Assembly (NCBI GenBank): GCA_013339765.2
Contig: CM023449.1
Coordinates: forward strand, 36,162,353 to 36,226,352
Reading direction: 5' to 3'
DNA: 64,000 nt
Source: Haemaphysalis longicornis
Taxonomy: Eukaryota > Arthropoda > Arachnida > Ixodida > Ixodidae
Shown: positions 45,187 through 55,849 of the stretch, one piece after another
Layout: the number at the start of each line of letters is the position of its first letter
How positions within the stretch are numbered: position 1 is the stretch's first letter
The notes under the pieces: generated by a model
What the model saw: only the letters and a program-made list of their open reading frames with translations
What the model was told of the DNA's origin: nothing
Database searches by the model: none
Position numbers and translations under genes: made by a program

Positions 45187-45969
45187 ATGCAGCAGCAGCA
45201 GTCCACGAGCGGCATGTCGCAGGGCGGTATCGGCCGCTGCCCTTCTACCATCGTGACCTTCAACGTGAGCCAGGAGAGGATGAACCGCGGCGGCGACCGG
45301 CCCACCTTCCCGTCGTCGGTTGCGCTGCCGACGCTGCAGAACACGCAGCGGCTGCAGCAGCAAGCCTACGGTGGAATGCAGCAGGGCAGCATGGGCGCTA
45401 TGCAGCAGGGAAGCATGGGCGGTCTGCCGCAAGGCAGCTTGGAGGACAGACGCAGCAGGGCATTGGCGGACAGCCGCAGGGCCACTCCGGTGCAGGTTGC
45501 AACTTGCCCTGCTGCAGCTGCAGCAGCTGCAGCTGCAGCAGCACCTGCAGCAGCTGCAGCAGCGGCTACAGCAGCTGCAGAAGCAGCAGCAGCCGCAGGG
45601 CTCCCTTGGCGGCCTGATACAGGGCTCCGCTTTGTCGGGCGGCCCCCAGGGACTGCAGGGCATGCCCAGCGTGGTGGGGCAGGGCTCGCTGGGCGGCTCC
45701 GGTGGCATCGGCGGCCTGTCGCAGCAAGACCAGCTCAGCACTCTGCTCGGGGGCGCCGCCGGCTCGCACAACTACAACCTATTCGGCGGACAGCAGTCGA
45801 GCCTGCTGAGCGCCCTGCAGAACCAGCAGGGCGGCATGCTGAGCGGACAGGGCTCGGGAGGCCAGCTCAGCGGCAGCCTCCTGACCGCCTCGCTCTCGTC
45901 CAGTCCGCAGGTGGGGCTCCTCGGCGCTGGCCTCATGGCCAGCAGCCAGGGGCTGTCCCCGCAAAAGTC
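45187..45969 (+). pseudogene. Gln/Gly-rich host exon with two apparent frameshifts
   Basis: ATG at 45187 has a good context (GGCACCATGC) and an acceptor-like CCCCTTCCCGAG just upstream. Frame 1 reads SGMSQGGIGRCPSTIVTFNV, then QQAYGGMQQGSMGAMQQGSM to GLPQGSL near 45440. The natural continuation then moves to another frame (GGQTQQGIGGQPQGHSGAG, about 45440-45495) and then to a third (LQLALLQLQQLQLQQHLQQL, then GSLGGLIQGSALSGG to LSPQKS at 45969). A donor GTGTGAGT follows. The repetitive Gln/Gly style continues across all three frames, so I read this as one exon with two indels (assembly error, polymorphism or decay). It could be part of the TMEM8-like gene or a separate gene; function unknown. 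Confidence 0.55.
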
Positions 45970-47029
45970 GTGTGAGTGCCCTCCTCTTTTGATCCTTCCC
46001 TGTCCGCTACGCGGTCTGCCTCTTGCGGGGCTCCTTTATACGTAGACGCTTTTGCTGGGTTTGTCAGTCGTGCCTGGGCACCCGTCACGGCCTCTCATCT
46101 CCTCAATAAGCGCTCGACGTGTCAGCCGCACGCATAACTCAGTCATAGTGAAAACTCCGTACGCATAGCTTAACTTCCATATATACCCCGTGACGCCCGT
46201 CATGGCACAGCAGGTCATTAGTCCAACATAGTCACACTTAGTCAGTTCGGGCATATGTACAAGTCATGAAATAGTCAAGCGAATGTAGTAGTGCCGCAGT
46301 AGTCATGATCATCTCAGTAGAACAGAAATGTCACAGCCAATATCAGCACATCAGATATGAAGCGCATCGTGTTACGTAAGCACTACGGATTGAAGGACAG
46401 ATTTCGGGAGGAATTAGCCTAAGCTAAAAAGGTGATGAAGTAAGGTTAGCCTCGTCCTTAAACGGAAAGTTTGCACCGAGAATGCACGCGTCTTGTGTTC
46501 ACTACTGCGTGGAAACGTTCTAATTTAGATCAGCCCAGGCATCCCCGGGAACAAAATACGAAGGGGACAGAGTTATCGCTGCAAAGAGAGCACCATGAAT
46601 CGAATATCGATATTAGAAAGGAAGACAACAGTAGATTCGATCTGGGCGGTGTATGATTCGGAGCACAGATACCAGTTGGTCCCCACAGATAACAGAATAG
46701 GAAAAAAGATATCAGTGCTATGGAGCAGAGAACGTACTCGGCTGATGCAGCGTATACGGCCAGGAGGAAGTATGGGTAAGGTAGTGCCTATTATCCCGGC
46801 AACCGTGAGAATTAAGAAATTTCTCACGGCAGTCACCTCTCATTGGCTAAGCACGCTACGCGGAGATTCTACGGGATAGATATTTCCTAAAAGCCGTGTT
46901 TTGCAGCTGCCTCTGCTCCGCGTGTGTAGAAACAGTGGCTTTTAACCGAGGAGGCTCTGGTTCGAGTCCGACATTGGAATTTGTTTTTTTATCTTTCAGA
47001 ATTTTTCGGTCATTTTGTGAATACTTTTT
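45970..47029. other. Intron-like sequence; tRNA-like B box near 46950
   Basis: No gene recognised. At 46925-46985 GGCTTTTAACCGAGGAGG and GGTTCGAGTCCG followed by a T-run look like the end of a tRNA-derived SINE head. Confidence 0.4.
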
Positions 47030-47397
47030 AAATGCAGAGCATTTCAGTAACTCACGATGTCACCCGCGTTGACGTCCGTAGTCGTAGTCCGCACCCCTCC
47101 CCCCCCCCCCCCCCCACAATATAAAAAAAAATACTATCCGGCGCCTTGGTTTCGATCCCTCGACCCTGCGTGCGGAACGCAATGTACATGGTGCTCTACC
47201 CACTGCGCCACAAAGCCGACACAGAATGGGAGGCTACGAACGCGCCTTATATCCTTAACTACGTCAAGAAGCTGCTGATACAACGCATTCACTACCACCA
47301 ACTCCCCAAACACTAAACGTTAACGCAATACACCCACCCCCTATGCGATGCATTTACTCGAGTCCCCCTCGCGGGGGTATGGGCCCAATTTTTTTAC
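47030..47397 (-). mobile_element. R-type dispersed element, copy R1
   Basis: On the minus strand it runs from AAAAAAATTGGGCCCATACC and CCCCGCGAGGGG, through ATGCATCGCATAGGGGGTGG and a tRNA-like module (47140-47222), to the terminal hairpin AAATGCTCTGCATTT (47030-47044). A run of about 20 C at 47096-47116 is unique to this copy. No coding capacity. Confidence 0.8.
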
Positions 47398-50180
47398 TCT
47401 GGTTTTTACTATATGAAGAGATCGACGCACAGGACTCCTAGAGTGGGTTGAATTACGTCTCATATAGGTTGTGTTCTGCGTCGTTGGGCTGGGTTACATT
47501 GCGTTTGTTGCAGTTGGGCTGGATTTGGATATGTTATGACGCGTTCGGGTAGGTTACGCGAGGTACGGTTAGGTAATGTTAGGTCACGCTGGGACGTAGT
47601 ATTGTTCAGCAAATTTTAGGCCAGCCAGCTTTTATGGAAACTGCCGTGAGAATTTTCCGGAGGTAATTATCACGCCTGCCGTGAGATTAAACGCAACCTT
47701 TGAATAATCTGCGCGGTAAATAATTTGAAAGAAAAAAAAAACGCTTCCGAATCATCGCAACTATAATCAATAATACGAAAGAGACGGGGGACAATGGCGG
47801 AGAGTGGAGGGATTCGAAGGTGTAGGTTTGTTTCACACGGAAGGATCGTCGAGCAGTTTACTCTACTAGCTTAGCAGCAGGTTAACCTTCACCACGCCTA
47901 GATGATTATGGGTTACTAATACAATGACGGTGCATTTCGGGAGCACCTTAGCGCGTACTTGATACTCGACACGTAGCAGAATGCAACTGAGAAGCAGCGT
48001 TGAGTACATGTATACGCTTCGGCTTCAGCGCACAAGGCTTCGCGATGGTCTAAATAGTCTAGACCCCACCAGCAATGCTTCTGATCCGGTTAAGGTGTGT
48101 GCTTAATTTGGCGAAAAACTGTGATTCCTCTGTCATAGGAATCAGTAAAACACGAAAGTGAAATGTGCAGCGAAATCTGCGGGTGAGCATGATTTGCGGA
48201 TCGGCGGCTGTCTTGTGGGTGTGCTTGGTGAGCGACGTCCTGCTGGCCGGGTCGCTTCGGCAAAGGTGTACTGGCGTCATTTCCATGACGAGTATGACGT
48301 TAGTGAAATCTTGGGTTATGGCAGCATAAAACACTTTCGCGTTAAAATATAAAACCCGAAAACGAGCAACCCTAAGTATAAGGTACTCTTTAGTACTGAA
48401 GGTTGCGACCCTGCAAGAAAACCCTGTGTGCAGGGGTGCACCCTTTACAGGCCGCTTGCTTCGTTGTACTGGCGTCACTTCCGTGACGGATATGACGCCA
48501 GTACAACCACACCGCCGCACTGCCTCACCACTCCCCAGAAATATAACGAAAGCTTCGGTGCAGTACAGGTGGAGTCAGTACGACAGTACACTCATTCTTC
48601 GACTTAATTTTCTTAGCTCAATGTCGCTCTTCTATGGCGGCCTTCAGCTCTGAAGACAAAGCACTGTGTACTCTCACTGCATGTCTCATTCAAAGCGTCT
48701 CCCTGTCGACAACGTAGGCTGTACGAACTAAAAAGGACGCGAGCGTTGGAGTATAGAAGGAAAAGACGCAGATCAGGGCGTGAATTAAAGCTCAACTAGC
48801 ATCTTGATATTCTCCGGGTGACCAAGGAATCGAGCGAGACAAATTGACATACCTGGGGATGAATTAACCGAGAACGCTGCTACGCGCTGCAGTCAATGTG
48901 GCCCAGAGGCTCTGATGTTTTAGGGTTCATATACGGTGCAATCTTGTACAAATGATTAGAACGCTTTAGTCGCGCAGTCTCAGTACCGTACTTTCCCGCG
49001 TATAACCCGCCCCCTGCAGTATAATCCACACTCCCACTTTCAGCACGCCTGGAAAAAGAAAAAAAAATTCCTCGTGTATTCCCCGCATATTTTATACAGG
49101 AAAGGCTACACCCAAAGCTACTGCTCCAAACACATACGATGTAGACAGAAAAGCGTATATTTAGCAACTAGAATACACTGATAGAAAGGCTAAGTCACAA
49201 TTCATCCTGAGTGTCACTGCTCTCCGCTAGAGCTATCACTTGAGCCGCGTCCTCACTGTTGTACACGAGGTCATCTTCACGGCACAACGCGCATTGCCGT
49301 GCTTGCACTAACGTAAAAACCCCGCGTATTATTCGCACCCCCTACTTTTGCCACTGAAATTTCCGCATTTTTTGGTGCGGTTATACGTGCGAAATACGGC
49401 AATTATTTCAGTAGATGAAGGTAATATAAATTGAAAAAAAAAAAACAGCGTTTCAAGTGCTGAATTTGAGAATAGCGCGACGTGCTGCTGCGCCTCAGTA
49501 GTTGGTTATCCTGGGTTCGGCAAAGCTGTAGTTGTGTTGAAGGCGGTTACGCATATACGAATTAATAAGGACACTCACACAGCACGCAGTTCCTTACAGG
49601 GAAAGGAACACAGCTTCAAATTTTAATTTTTATACACATCACCGATCGGATGCCGAACGAAATAACAAAGGCGCACAGCCATGCGTTGCAAAGTATTGGT
49701 CGTGTGGTACACAATGTCAGAGAAACGTCGCGACATCGAACCGCCTGCCGCTATTTTCGAACTATGGCTCCCGCCTGCCTCACGATAGAATTTGGGCTAG
49801 TGTGTTGCATGACATGTCGCTGAAAACGGCGCAGGATCGGGGACGAAAGAGAACAGTAAAAGCGCTGACGGTCTTGCATACTGTCTCTTGTCAGCGCTTC
49901 ATACTGTCCAAATAAGTCTCACAAGTACAAGCGCTCCGGTGATTGTATGAGAGGACATTACAGCTGCACTGTCTTGTACTGTCTTTGTACTATACTCTGT
50001 TTGTACTGTCTATTGTCAGCATTTCGAATGCGCTTGTAACTGTAAGTGGTTGTAAGTGCTTACATTACACGCGCTTGAAATTGTACGAGAGGATAATACA
50101 AGCGCTGACAAGACAGTACAATACAGTGCAGCGCTTGCACTGACCTGTCCTTCTTTTGTTCCCGTCCAAGCGCTGTCTTC
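47398..50180. other. Intron-like sequence with local repeats
   Basis: At 48250-48300 and 48465-48503 a motif is repeated (GTACTGGCGTCA.TTCC.TGACG); in the second copy GTACTGGCGTCA pairs perfectly with TGACGCCAGTAC. At 49880-50140 segments with TACAAGCGCT and TTGTACTGTC recur in both orientations. No gene recognised. Confidence 0.4.
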
Positions 50181-50184
50181 CCCG

Positions 50185-50486
50185 ACATGTCTACATCGAG
50201 CCAAAGAACGCGGGCTCAATTCCTGGCCGCTTTTCTGAGGCGAAAAGTGAAAAGGTCCGTGTGTTCGAGATTTCGACGCACGTCAAAGATCGCCAAATGG
50301 TCAAAAGTAATCCGGAGCCCTCCACTACGGCGCGCCTCATCGCCTGCATTGCGTCGGCGCGTTGAACCTCACCCTCAATCAATAAATCATGAATCGATGA
50401 ATCAACCAATCAGTGATGAATCAATTAATGAATGAATGGATGAATGAACCAGTCAATGAATCGAGCAATCGGTCAATGAATGAATG

Positions 50487-50545
<59 letters not shown>

Positions 50546-50646
50546 TATGCAATGAATCAATCACTCAATGGATTTATCAATGAATTGATTAATCAGTGAA
50601 TGAATGAATCAATCCAATGAATCCATCATAAATCGATCAATCAACC
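50185..50646 (+). mobile_element. Ruka-type SINE with greatly expanded (AATC)n tail
   Basis: GGGCTCAATTCCTGGCCGC (altered B box), CCGTGTGTTCGAGATTTCG, CGGAGCCCTCCACTACGGCG and GCGCCTCATCGCCTGCATTG match the SINE body. The tail from 50376 to 50646 is about 270 bp of AATC, AATG and ATGA-type tetranucleotides, with a pure AATC run around 50488-50542. Confidence 0.85.
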
Positions 50647-50680
50647 AACAGTCGAGCCAACTGCCGCCGTTCTACCGCAG

Positions 50681-50793
50681 AGTGCACCCTGGGCGGCCTG
50701 GGCGCCTTCGGCCCCACATGCAGCATCTGCTGCTCAAGGGCATGCCGGGATACACGTCCACGCTCGTCGTCAGCCTCGTGTCCCAGGACTGAG
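50681..50793 (+). CDS. Candidate terminal exon downstream of the Gln-rich exon
   Basis: The acceptor TGCCGCCGTTCTACCGCAG precedes a GC-rich segment. If the Gln-rich exon ends at 45969 (two bases left), the joined frame reads VHPGRPGRLRPHMQHLLLKG and MPGYTSTLVVSLVSQD to TGA at 50791-50793. Using the alternative donor two bases later gives an immediate stop. AATAAA occurs near 50967 inside an A-rich run and could be the poly(A) signal. GC content and codon style match the upstream exons and contrast with the flanking DNA. No family is recognised; the exon is inferred from splice signals and composition alone. Confidence 0.45.
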
Positions 50794-51807
50794 CGCTGCC
50801 GGCCGACCGCTCAAGAGACTACTCAAGACTAGTCTCTCCTCTTGGCACTCTGTCGGAACATAAAAATTGTTCACGTTCGGGTTCGAGGCGTCCTTTTTCG
50901 CAACGACGCTATCTGTGGCTTTAGGGTTCGGCGTATTTCAACAGCGGAGCTGTTTAAAATGAAAAAAAATAAACAGCGCAAGAAATACGACGGCTGTAGA
51001 CGAGGAATTAAGGGGGCACCCATCGGAAGCGCTCAGACGACGATGGAATCTATAGGCCGCGGTTTTTGCATCTTCGTTTTGCGTTCTCTTCCTAATACGC
51101 TAAAGGCTGTATGTACACAATAGGCCTACGTGGTGACTTTGTGCATTCATTTCTTGCTACCCCCTGAAGGACCCACTGATCAATCTCTCCTCGCTTTTAT
51201 TGACATCTAAAGGTTCAAAGTACGTTTTTTCTGTTTCTAAAACATTGATTTGATACGATAAAAACAGTGAAGCCCTTGCAATCAACATGGAAGTTGTCGG
51301 AAGTGCAGAGCAGTAATTCGCCATAGGGCTTGGACGCCGTTATCCGCTCATTAGAGAGTTTTAGCAGTCTGTCCGTTCCGTTCGTTACATTGTTACCGGG
51401 TTGTCCGGGACCGGTCTGCGCCTGCGCGCGCGGAAGGGCGAGGAGGAAGAGCGAGGAGGCGCGGACATGGCGAAGGCAGGCGTGCGGAACTAATCACCCT
51501 ACCGTGACGAATGCCCAAGTGCCCAGACGGGTCCCGGTAAACACGTTAGCTACGTACGCGACGGAACGGACGGACTGCTAGAACTCTCTGTTGCTACCAC
51601 CCACCACGCTCTCCACCGCCCTGTCTCGCTCCTCCCTTGAATGAACGGAGGTTCGTTGTCCAATGCATTTCAATGGACTTCAAATTTCCCGCCTTCGCAG
51701 TCCTCGCGCGCCCTTTGCCTGAAACAGCGCCAGCAGCCAGCTTGCTTTCATCCCGCACGTGCCGGCGCCGCAGCCGCCATACTGCAGTTTGAAACGCGCC
51801 ATTTTTA
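50794..51807. other. Possible 3' UTR then unassigned sequence
   Basis: No gene recognised. 51340-51600 contains GC-rich inverted segments: CTCATTAGAGAGTTTTAGCAGTCTGTCCGTTCCGTTCG near 51350 has an inverse near 51560-51585 (CGGAACGGACGGACTGCTAGAACTCT). This outlines a possible terminal-inverted-repeat element of about 240 bp (51350-51587). Confidence 0.4.
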
Positions 51808-52108
51808 AATGCAGAGCATTTCAGTAACTCACGATGTCACCCGCGTTGACGTCCGTAGTCGTAGTCCGCACCCCTCCCCCAACGCAATGTACATGGTGCT
51901 CTACCAACTGCGCCACAAAGCCGACACAGAATGGGAGGCTACGAACGCGCCTTATATCCTTGACTCATTCAAACTACGTCAAGAAGCTGCTGATACAACG
52001 CATTCACTACTACCAACTCCCCAAACACTAAACGTTAACGCAATACACCCACCCCCTATGCGACGCATTTACTCGAGTCCCCCTCGCGGGGAGATGGGCC
52101 CAATTTTT
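51808..52108 (-). mobile_element. R-type dispersed element, copy R2 (internally deleted)
   Basis: Same ends as R1 (AAATGCAGAGCATTT at 51808 and CCCCCTCGCGGGGAGATGGG then CCCAATTTTTTT at about 52108). Relative to R1 it has lost about 80 bp beginning at the C-run, removing the B-box half of the tRNA-like module. Confidence 0.82.
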
Positions 52109-52670
52109 TTCTTGCACTGCCACTTTTTTTGCCGCCTACGATGGGAACAAGTTTACTTCAAAGCAACTCATAATTTTAGCTCATAATTTAAGTCCTGCCT
52201 ATCAGAGCGGCCCGTATGCGTGTTTACAAATGCTTGACTGCACACAGTGCCCACGTAAGATGTGTGATGTCACTGAGCGTGCTATTCTTTTGAGCGCCTG
52301 CTAAAACGAACCCACCGTTCGTGCTCTGTAGCCTCAACGTAGATCGCTGAGTGCTGGCGGTGACGCCTTGGGTTCGAGCCCCGGCAGGTATTTTTTTTTT
52401 TCATTGCCTATTTTTTTCTAAATTTAGAAACTCAAATCTACGCGTCGTTTTTGTCAATAATGCTGATTTGGTATGTTTTAGGTCGCTTTAGGCTTGGGGC
52501 GCAGCCAATGACCACGCCGAATTGCCGTTTCCCATCGCGCGAACGGACATGTCACGTGGGTGCTCTGTGCAGCGAAGCGTTTGGAAATACGCTCCCTGGT
52601 ACGCAGACGGCACACAAAATCGCCCGCGGCTCAACGAATAAAACAAATACGAAAAAATCCTCCGTCGCAT
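52109..52670. other. Unassigned; B-box-like tRNA remnant near 52370
   Basis: GGGTTCGAGCCCCGGCAGG followed by a run of about 11 T at 52368-52400 looks like another tRNA-derived SINE head on the plus strand. No gene recognised. Confidence 0.45.
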
Positions 52671-53190
52671 GCCCCCGCGCGAGGGACACGAGTAAATGCA
52701 AGAGCATTGGGGTCGTTTTCGTGGCGTAGGGTTGGTGGTGGTGGTGGTGGTAGTTGAAGGTCTTGCTTCCATCGCTTATCAACTGCGACCGCTGACGAAC
52801 GCAAGAGAAGAGAGCGCAGGAGTTGACTGGAATGGAGTCCGCGCCAACCCGCTTTATAGGGAGTGGTTGTATTGCGGTAACGTTTAGTGTTTGGGGGGTT
52901 GGTGCTATCACGTGTACACCACGCAGCTATCACGCCGCTAGCACGCCGCTGACGACGTAGTTTGAATGAGTCAAGGATATAAGGCGCGTTCGTAGCCTTT
53001 GATTCTGTGTCGTTTTGTGGCGCAGTGGGTAGAGCACCATGTACCTTGCGTTCCGCCCGCAGGGTCGTGGGATCGAAACCAGGCGCCGGTAACTGTTATT
53101 TCTTTTTCTTTTTATAGTGTAGGGGGAGGCTGGCTGCTGCGGACGCCGACGCACGGGTGACATTGTGAGTTATACAAATGCTCTGCATTT
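52671..53190 (+). mobile_element. R-type dispersed element, copy R3
   Basis: Begins GCCCCCGCGCGAGGGACACG and AGTAAATGCAAGAGCATT, contains a (GGT)n tract at 52732-52752 and the tRNA-like module at 53011-53090, and ends with the hairpin AAATGCTCTGCATTT at 53176-53190. Confidence 0.78.
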
Positions 53191-53206
53191 TTAAAAAAAA
53201 TCTCGC

Positions 53207-53505
53207 GCCCCTTCATCTGACGACGACTACGGTTGAACGCGAAGCTTTCAGGTGATGGATTCTTTGTTTGGCCAATCCCACACTGCGACGCGCTCCCCTT
53301 TTCTAAAATACCCACGGCAACTGTCGGGTGTGAACTCCGTATGCGTACCATTTGTGTTTGGCGTGTATGGCGCGAATCGGTCCCTGCTGCTTGGCGTTCA
53401 CTTCGACCTCGTCGAAATGGAGCAATCGGGCAGAGGCCTGCTTCATAACGTGAGGGACCCAGGTTCGATTCCGGCTACGGTTGCTGTTGTTGTTGTTGTT
53501 CCTTA
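53207..53505 (+). mobile_element. D-type dispersed element with B-box and (GTT)n tail
   Basis: CATCTGACGACGACTACGGTTGAACG at its start and CTTCATAACGTGAGGGACC then GGTTCGATTCCGGCTACGG at its end match the first part of unit A. The (GTT)n tail near 53482 suggests a SINE-like element ending in a simple repeat. So unit A begins with a copy of this element. Confidence 0.65.
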
Positions 53506-53689
53506 TAACATCAGTCGTTAAACCGAAAGAGATTACTGACTAGGTACATTGTATACACGAGGAAAATTCGAAAAATTTGGAACCTTTTTCTTCTTGTGTT
53601 TTAGGAATCGAGTTTGAAAATCGGTATCATTAAAATAAAACAAAACAGGGAAAGAAAGAAATGAATAAATAAAGAAGGAGGGAGAACAA

Positions 53690-54213
53690 AATTAACCCAC
53701 CTTCCCGCGAGGGGAACCCTGTGGAGATGCGACGCATGGGGGTTCACTTGGTGTTTCCGTTGGGTTAATTCTCTAATTGCGTGAAACGTGTGAGGAACGC
53801 GTATGATGTAATCTTTATTTAACACGCGGCGTAACGTTAACGATGACGGCCTTGTGGTCGCTGAAGTGTACGGGTAGTGGATGGTGAAGTAACGAAGATC
53901 AAGTCTATGCACGTGCCCGAAATCGGAACGCCGGTGCTGGAACGACCGCGGCTATGACGCAACGTGGCGCGGCTATGACGCAACACAATCCACTTTAATC
54001 CAATCCAATCCAAGCCAAGCCAACCCAATCGAATCCAACCAATGCCGCTCGCGAGAGTGTGTACGCTATCGGAGAGGAGAGGGGGGGGGGTGGTGAGCAG
54101 CGGAGAGCGCAGCTCGCGCGGCGAGGAGAATGGGGGTGGGGTGTGGACGGACAACAACAACGCCGTATGGGGGGACAAGGCGAGTGAATGAGATGCATTC
54201 GCATCTAAAATAA
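53690..54213. mobile_element. B-type dispersed element, stand-alone copy
   Basis: CCCACCTTCCCGCGAGGGG and AGATGCGACGCATGGGGG at the left, GGCGCGGCTATGACGCAACAC and an (AATCC)n array (53990-54045) in the middle, and the hairpin AGATGCATTCGCATCTAAAA at the right. It occurs here without A or C, so B is a mobile unit in its own right. Confidence 0.8.
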
Positions 54214-54985
54214 GGAAGCGTTGTTTTCTTTCTCTTCACCCACGATCATTCATCATCATCGTCAGAGAAAGCTGGCTTTCCTGCAGGGCGTACATGCGTG
54301 ACAACGGCATCAGTGAGGGCACTAGAGCTTCCCTTTAAAACGTTCGGAGTGGCGTGAAATTTCTCAGAGAAGCTCCTGTGAGAGTAACTGAGCTGAAAAG
54401 AAAATATGGCAAATAAGTGTCTGGGGGGATTCGAATCAGGGGCCTCCGTAATACGAGACAAGCACGAATCCCCAATACAACCAGTGCTCGGTGACACCTA
54501 GCTCACTAAAGGCGTACCTAATGGCTGCCTTGTGGCCTCCCACGTAGAAACATGTTAGAGACATGCGATGCGACCTACGAAAGTAATTTGACCACGCATA
54601 ATTAGCATAAATAACAGTTAGGCGTACATGTAGCAAAGTGAATTCTCGCTAGGTGTCCTCTTTGCCTGACCATATGAACGCGAATAACTGACCTGTCGTA
54701 TAGCTAACGGATAAAAGAAGAAAAAAGACTGAAAGAAAAGAGTAGTAGCAGAGCATTTCAGAGACGGCTCGTCTGCCTTGCTAAAATGATTCTGATCAGG
54801 CTCTCTCGCTCCTCTTTCTTTTTCTATTTCTGTCTTCAACCTATATACTACATTCTTTCTTCGACTGCACCTTTAATGCCTATCTGGTTCTTTTTAATAA
54901 TAATAAAAAAAATCTTGGCCAATCCCCGAGTGGGTATGCGCCACTTTATGGGCCACCACCACCACCACCACCTTTACTGAAGAAG
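54214..54985. other. Unassigned; tRNA-like module at 54425-54535 (minus)
   Basis: The minus strand contains GATTCGAATCCCCCCAG (B box) after a tRNA-like outline beginning near 54535 (GGCAGCCATTAGGTACGCC). (CCA)n at 54951-54972. No gene recognised. Confidence 0.4.
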
Positions 54986-54987
54986 GA

Positions 54988-55182
54988 AGATTGATTGATT
55001 GATCGCGGGGTTTAACGCGCCGACGCTACACAGGCGATTAGGTGCGCCGTAGTGGATGGCTCCGGATTAATTTTGACCTCATGGGGATTTTTAACCTGCG
55101 CTGAAATTTCGAACACACAGGCGTTTTAGCTATTCGCTTCCATAAGAAAGGCGGCCGGGAATCGAACCCGCGACCTTTGGAG
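54988..55182 (-). mobile_element. Ruka-type SINE, 5'-truncated
   Basis: ATTGATTGATTGATCGCGGGG (tail) through GTGCGCCGTAGTGGATGGCTC to GGGAATCGAACCCGCGACC. The tRNA head is lost upstream of the B box. Confidence 0.85.
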
Positions 55183-55849
55183 AAGGAGGACCACTGGTCC
55201 CGATGGAAGAAAGGAATGGGAGGGAGGGTAAGGAAACAAACAAATGCCAGTATTTTCTTAAAGGGCTACTGAAAGGCAGTTTGAGCACACATAAATGAAT
55301 AAGCGAAGCCGTTACGTTGTAGTGGTCAACGTCATCTGTGCCAAGTATGACTTTTTTAGACTGCAGCCGAAAGCTCACGCTTTCGTTGCAAAGTTTTTCG
55401 GCCCCTTTCCCACCCTTTCCTGCGTGTTTTTGGACACTGCCGCGATTTACACACATGTAGGTCATCGATTCTCACATCTGCAGTCACGAATCGGTTTTGT
55501 GTCAGTTTCAGCGGTCGGTTGCGGTTACATACCTTGAGGACTTCTGTACATTAGCGGGTTTTTATCTGTGGTTAGGTCGAGTTTTGTTTCACAATACTTT
55601 TTTTTTAATTGAGTGGTTCTGTCCGCTTTACGTCGGTTTCAACTGTCCGTAGTTACATGAGCGTATGTAAAGGGAAAGCGTATGTGCAGGACTGCTTTTT
55701 TATTTAATGGGGAAATGGGGGGTTGGTATTCGCCTCGTTTTACGTGGGTTTCGCGCGCGTGTTCATATGTCATTAATGATGCTTTTCACCTGCTTTAGGT
55801 AGGTTTGGGCGGTCAAACGTGCCCCAAGCAGGCGCGTTCCCCTACGTGA
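55183..55849. other. Unassigned; one TTAA-element end at 55262
   Basis: TTAA (55258-55261) followed by AGGGCTACTGAAAGGCAGTTTG resembles the left end of T2 (AGGGACACTGAAGTGAATTTG). No right end was found, so it is probably a truncated MITE. Confidence 0.35.

Noticed and set aside
44829..45771. Minus-strand frames opposite the Gln-rich exon (Cys/Ser/Pro-rich)
   Set aside because: Shadows of CAG/GCC-rich coding sequence. The plus strand has the start context, splice donor and meaningful composition.
54786..54980. Hydrophobic plus-strand frame resembling a membrane segment
   Set aside because: AT-rich sequence gives Phe/Ile/Leu codons by chance. It is short and ends in (CCA)n and a SINE.
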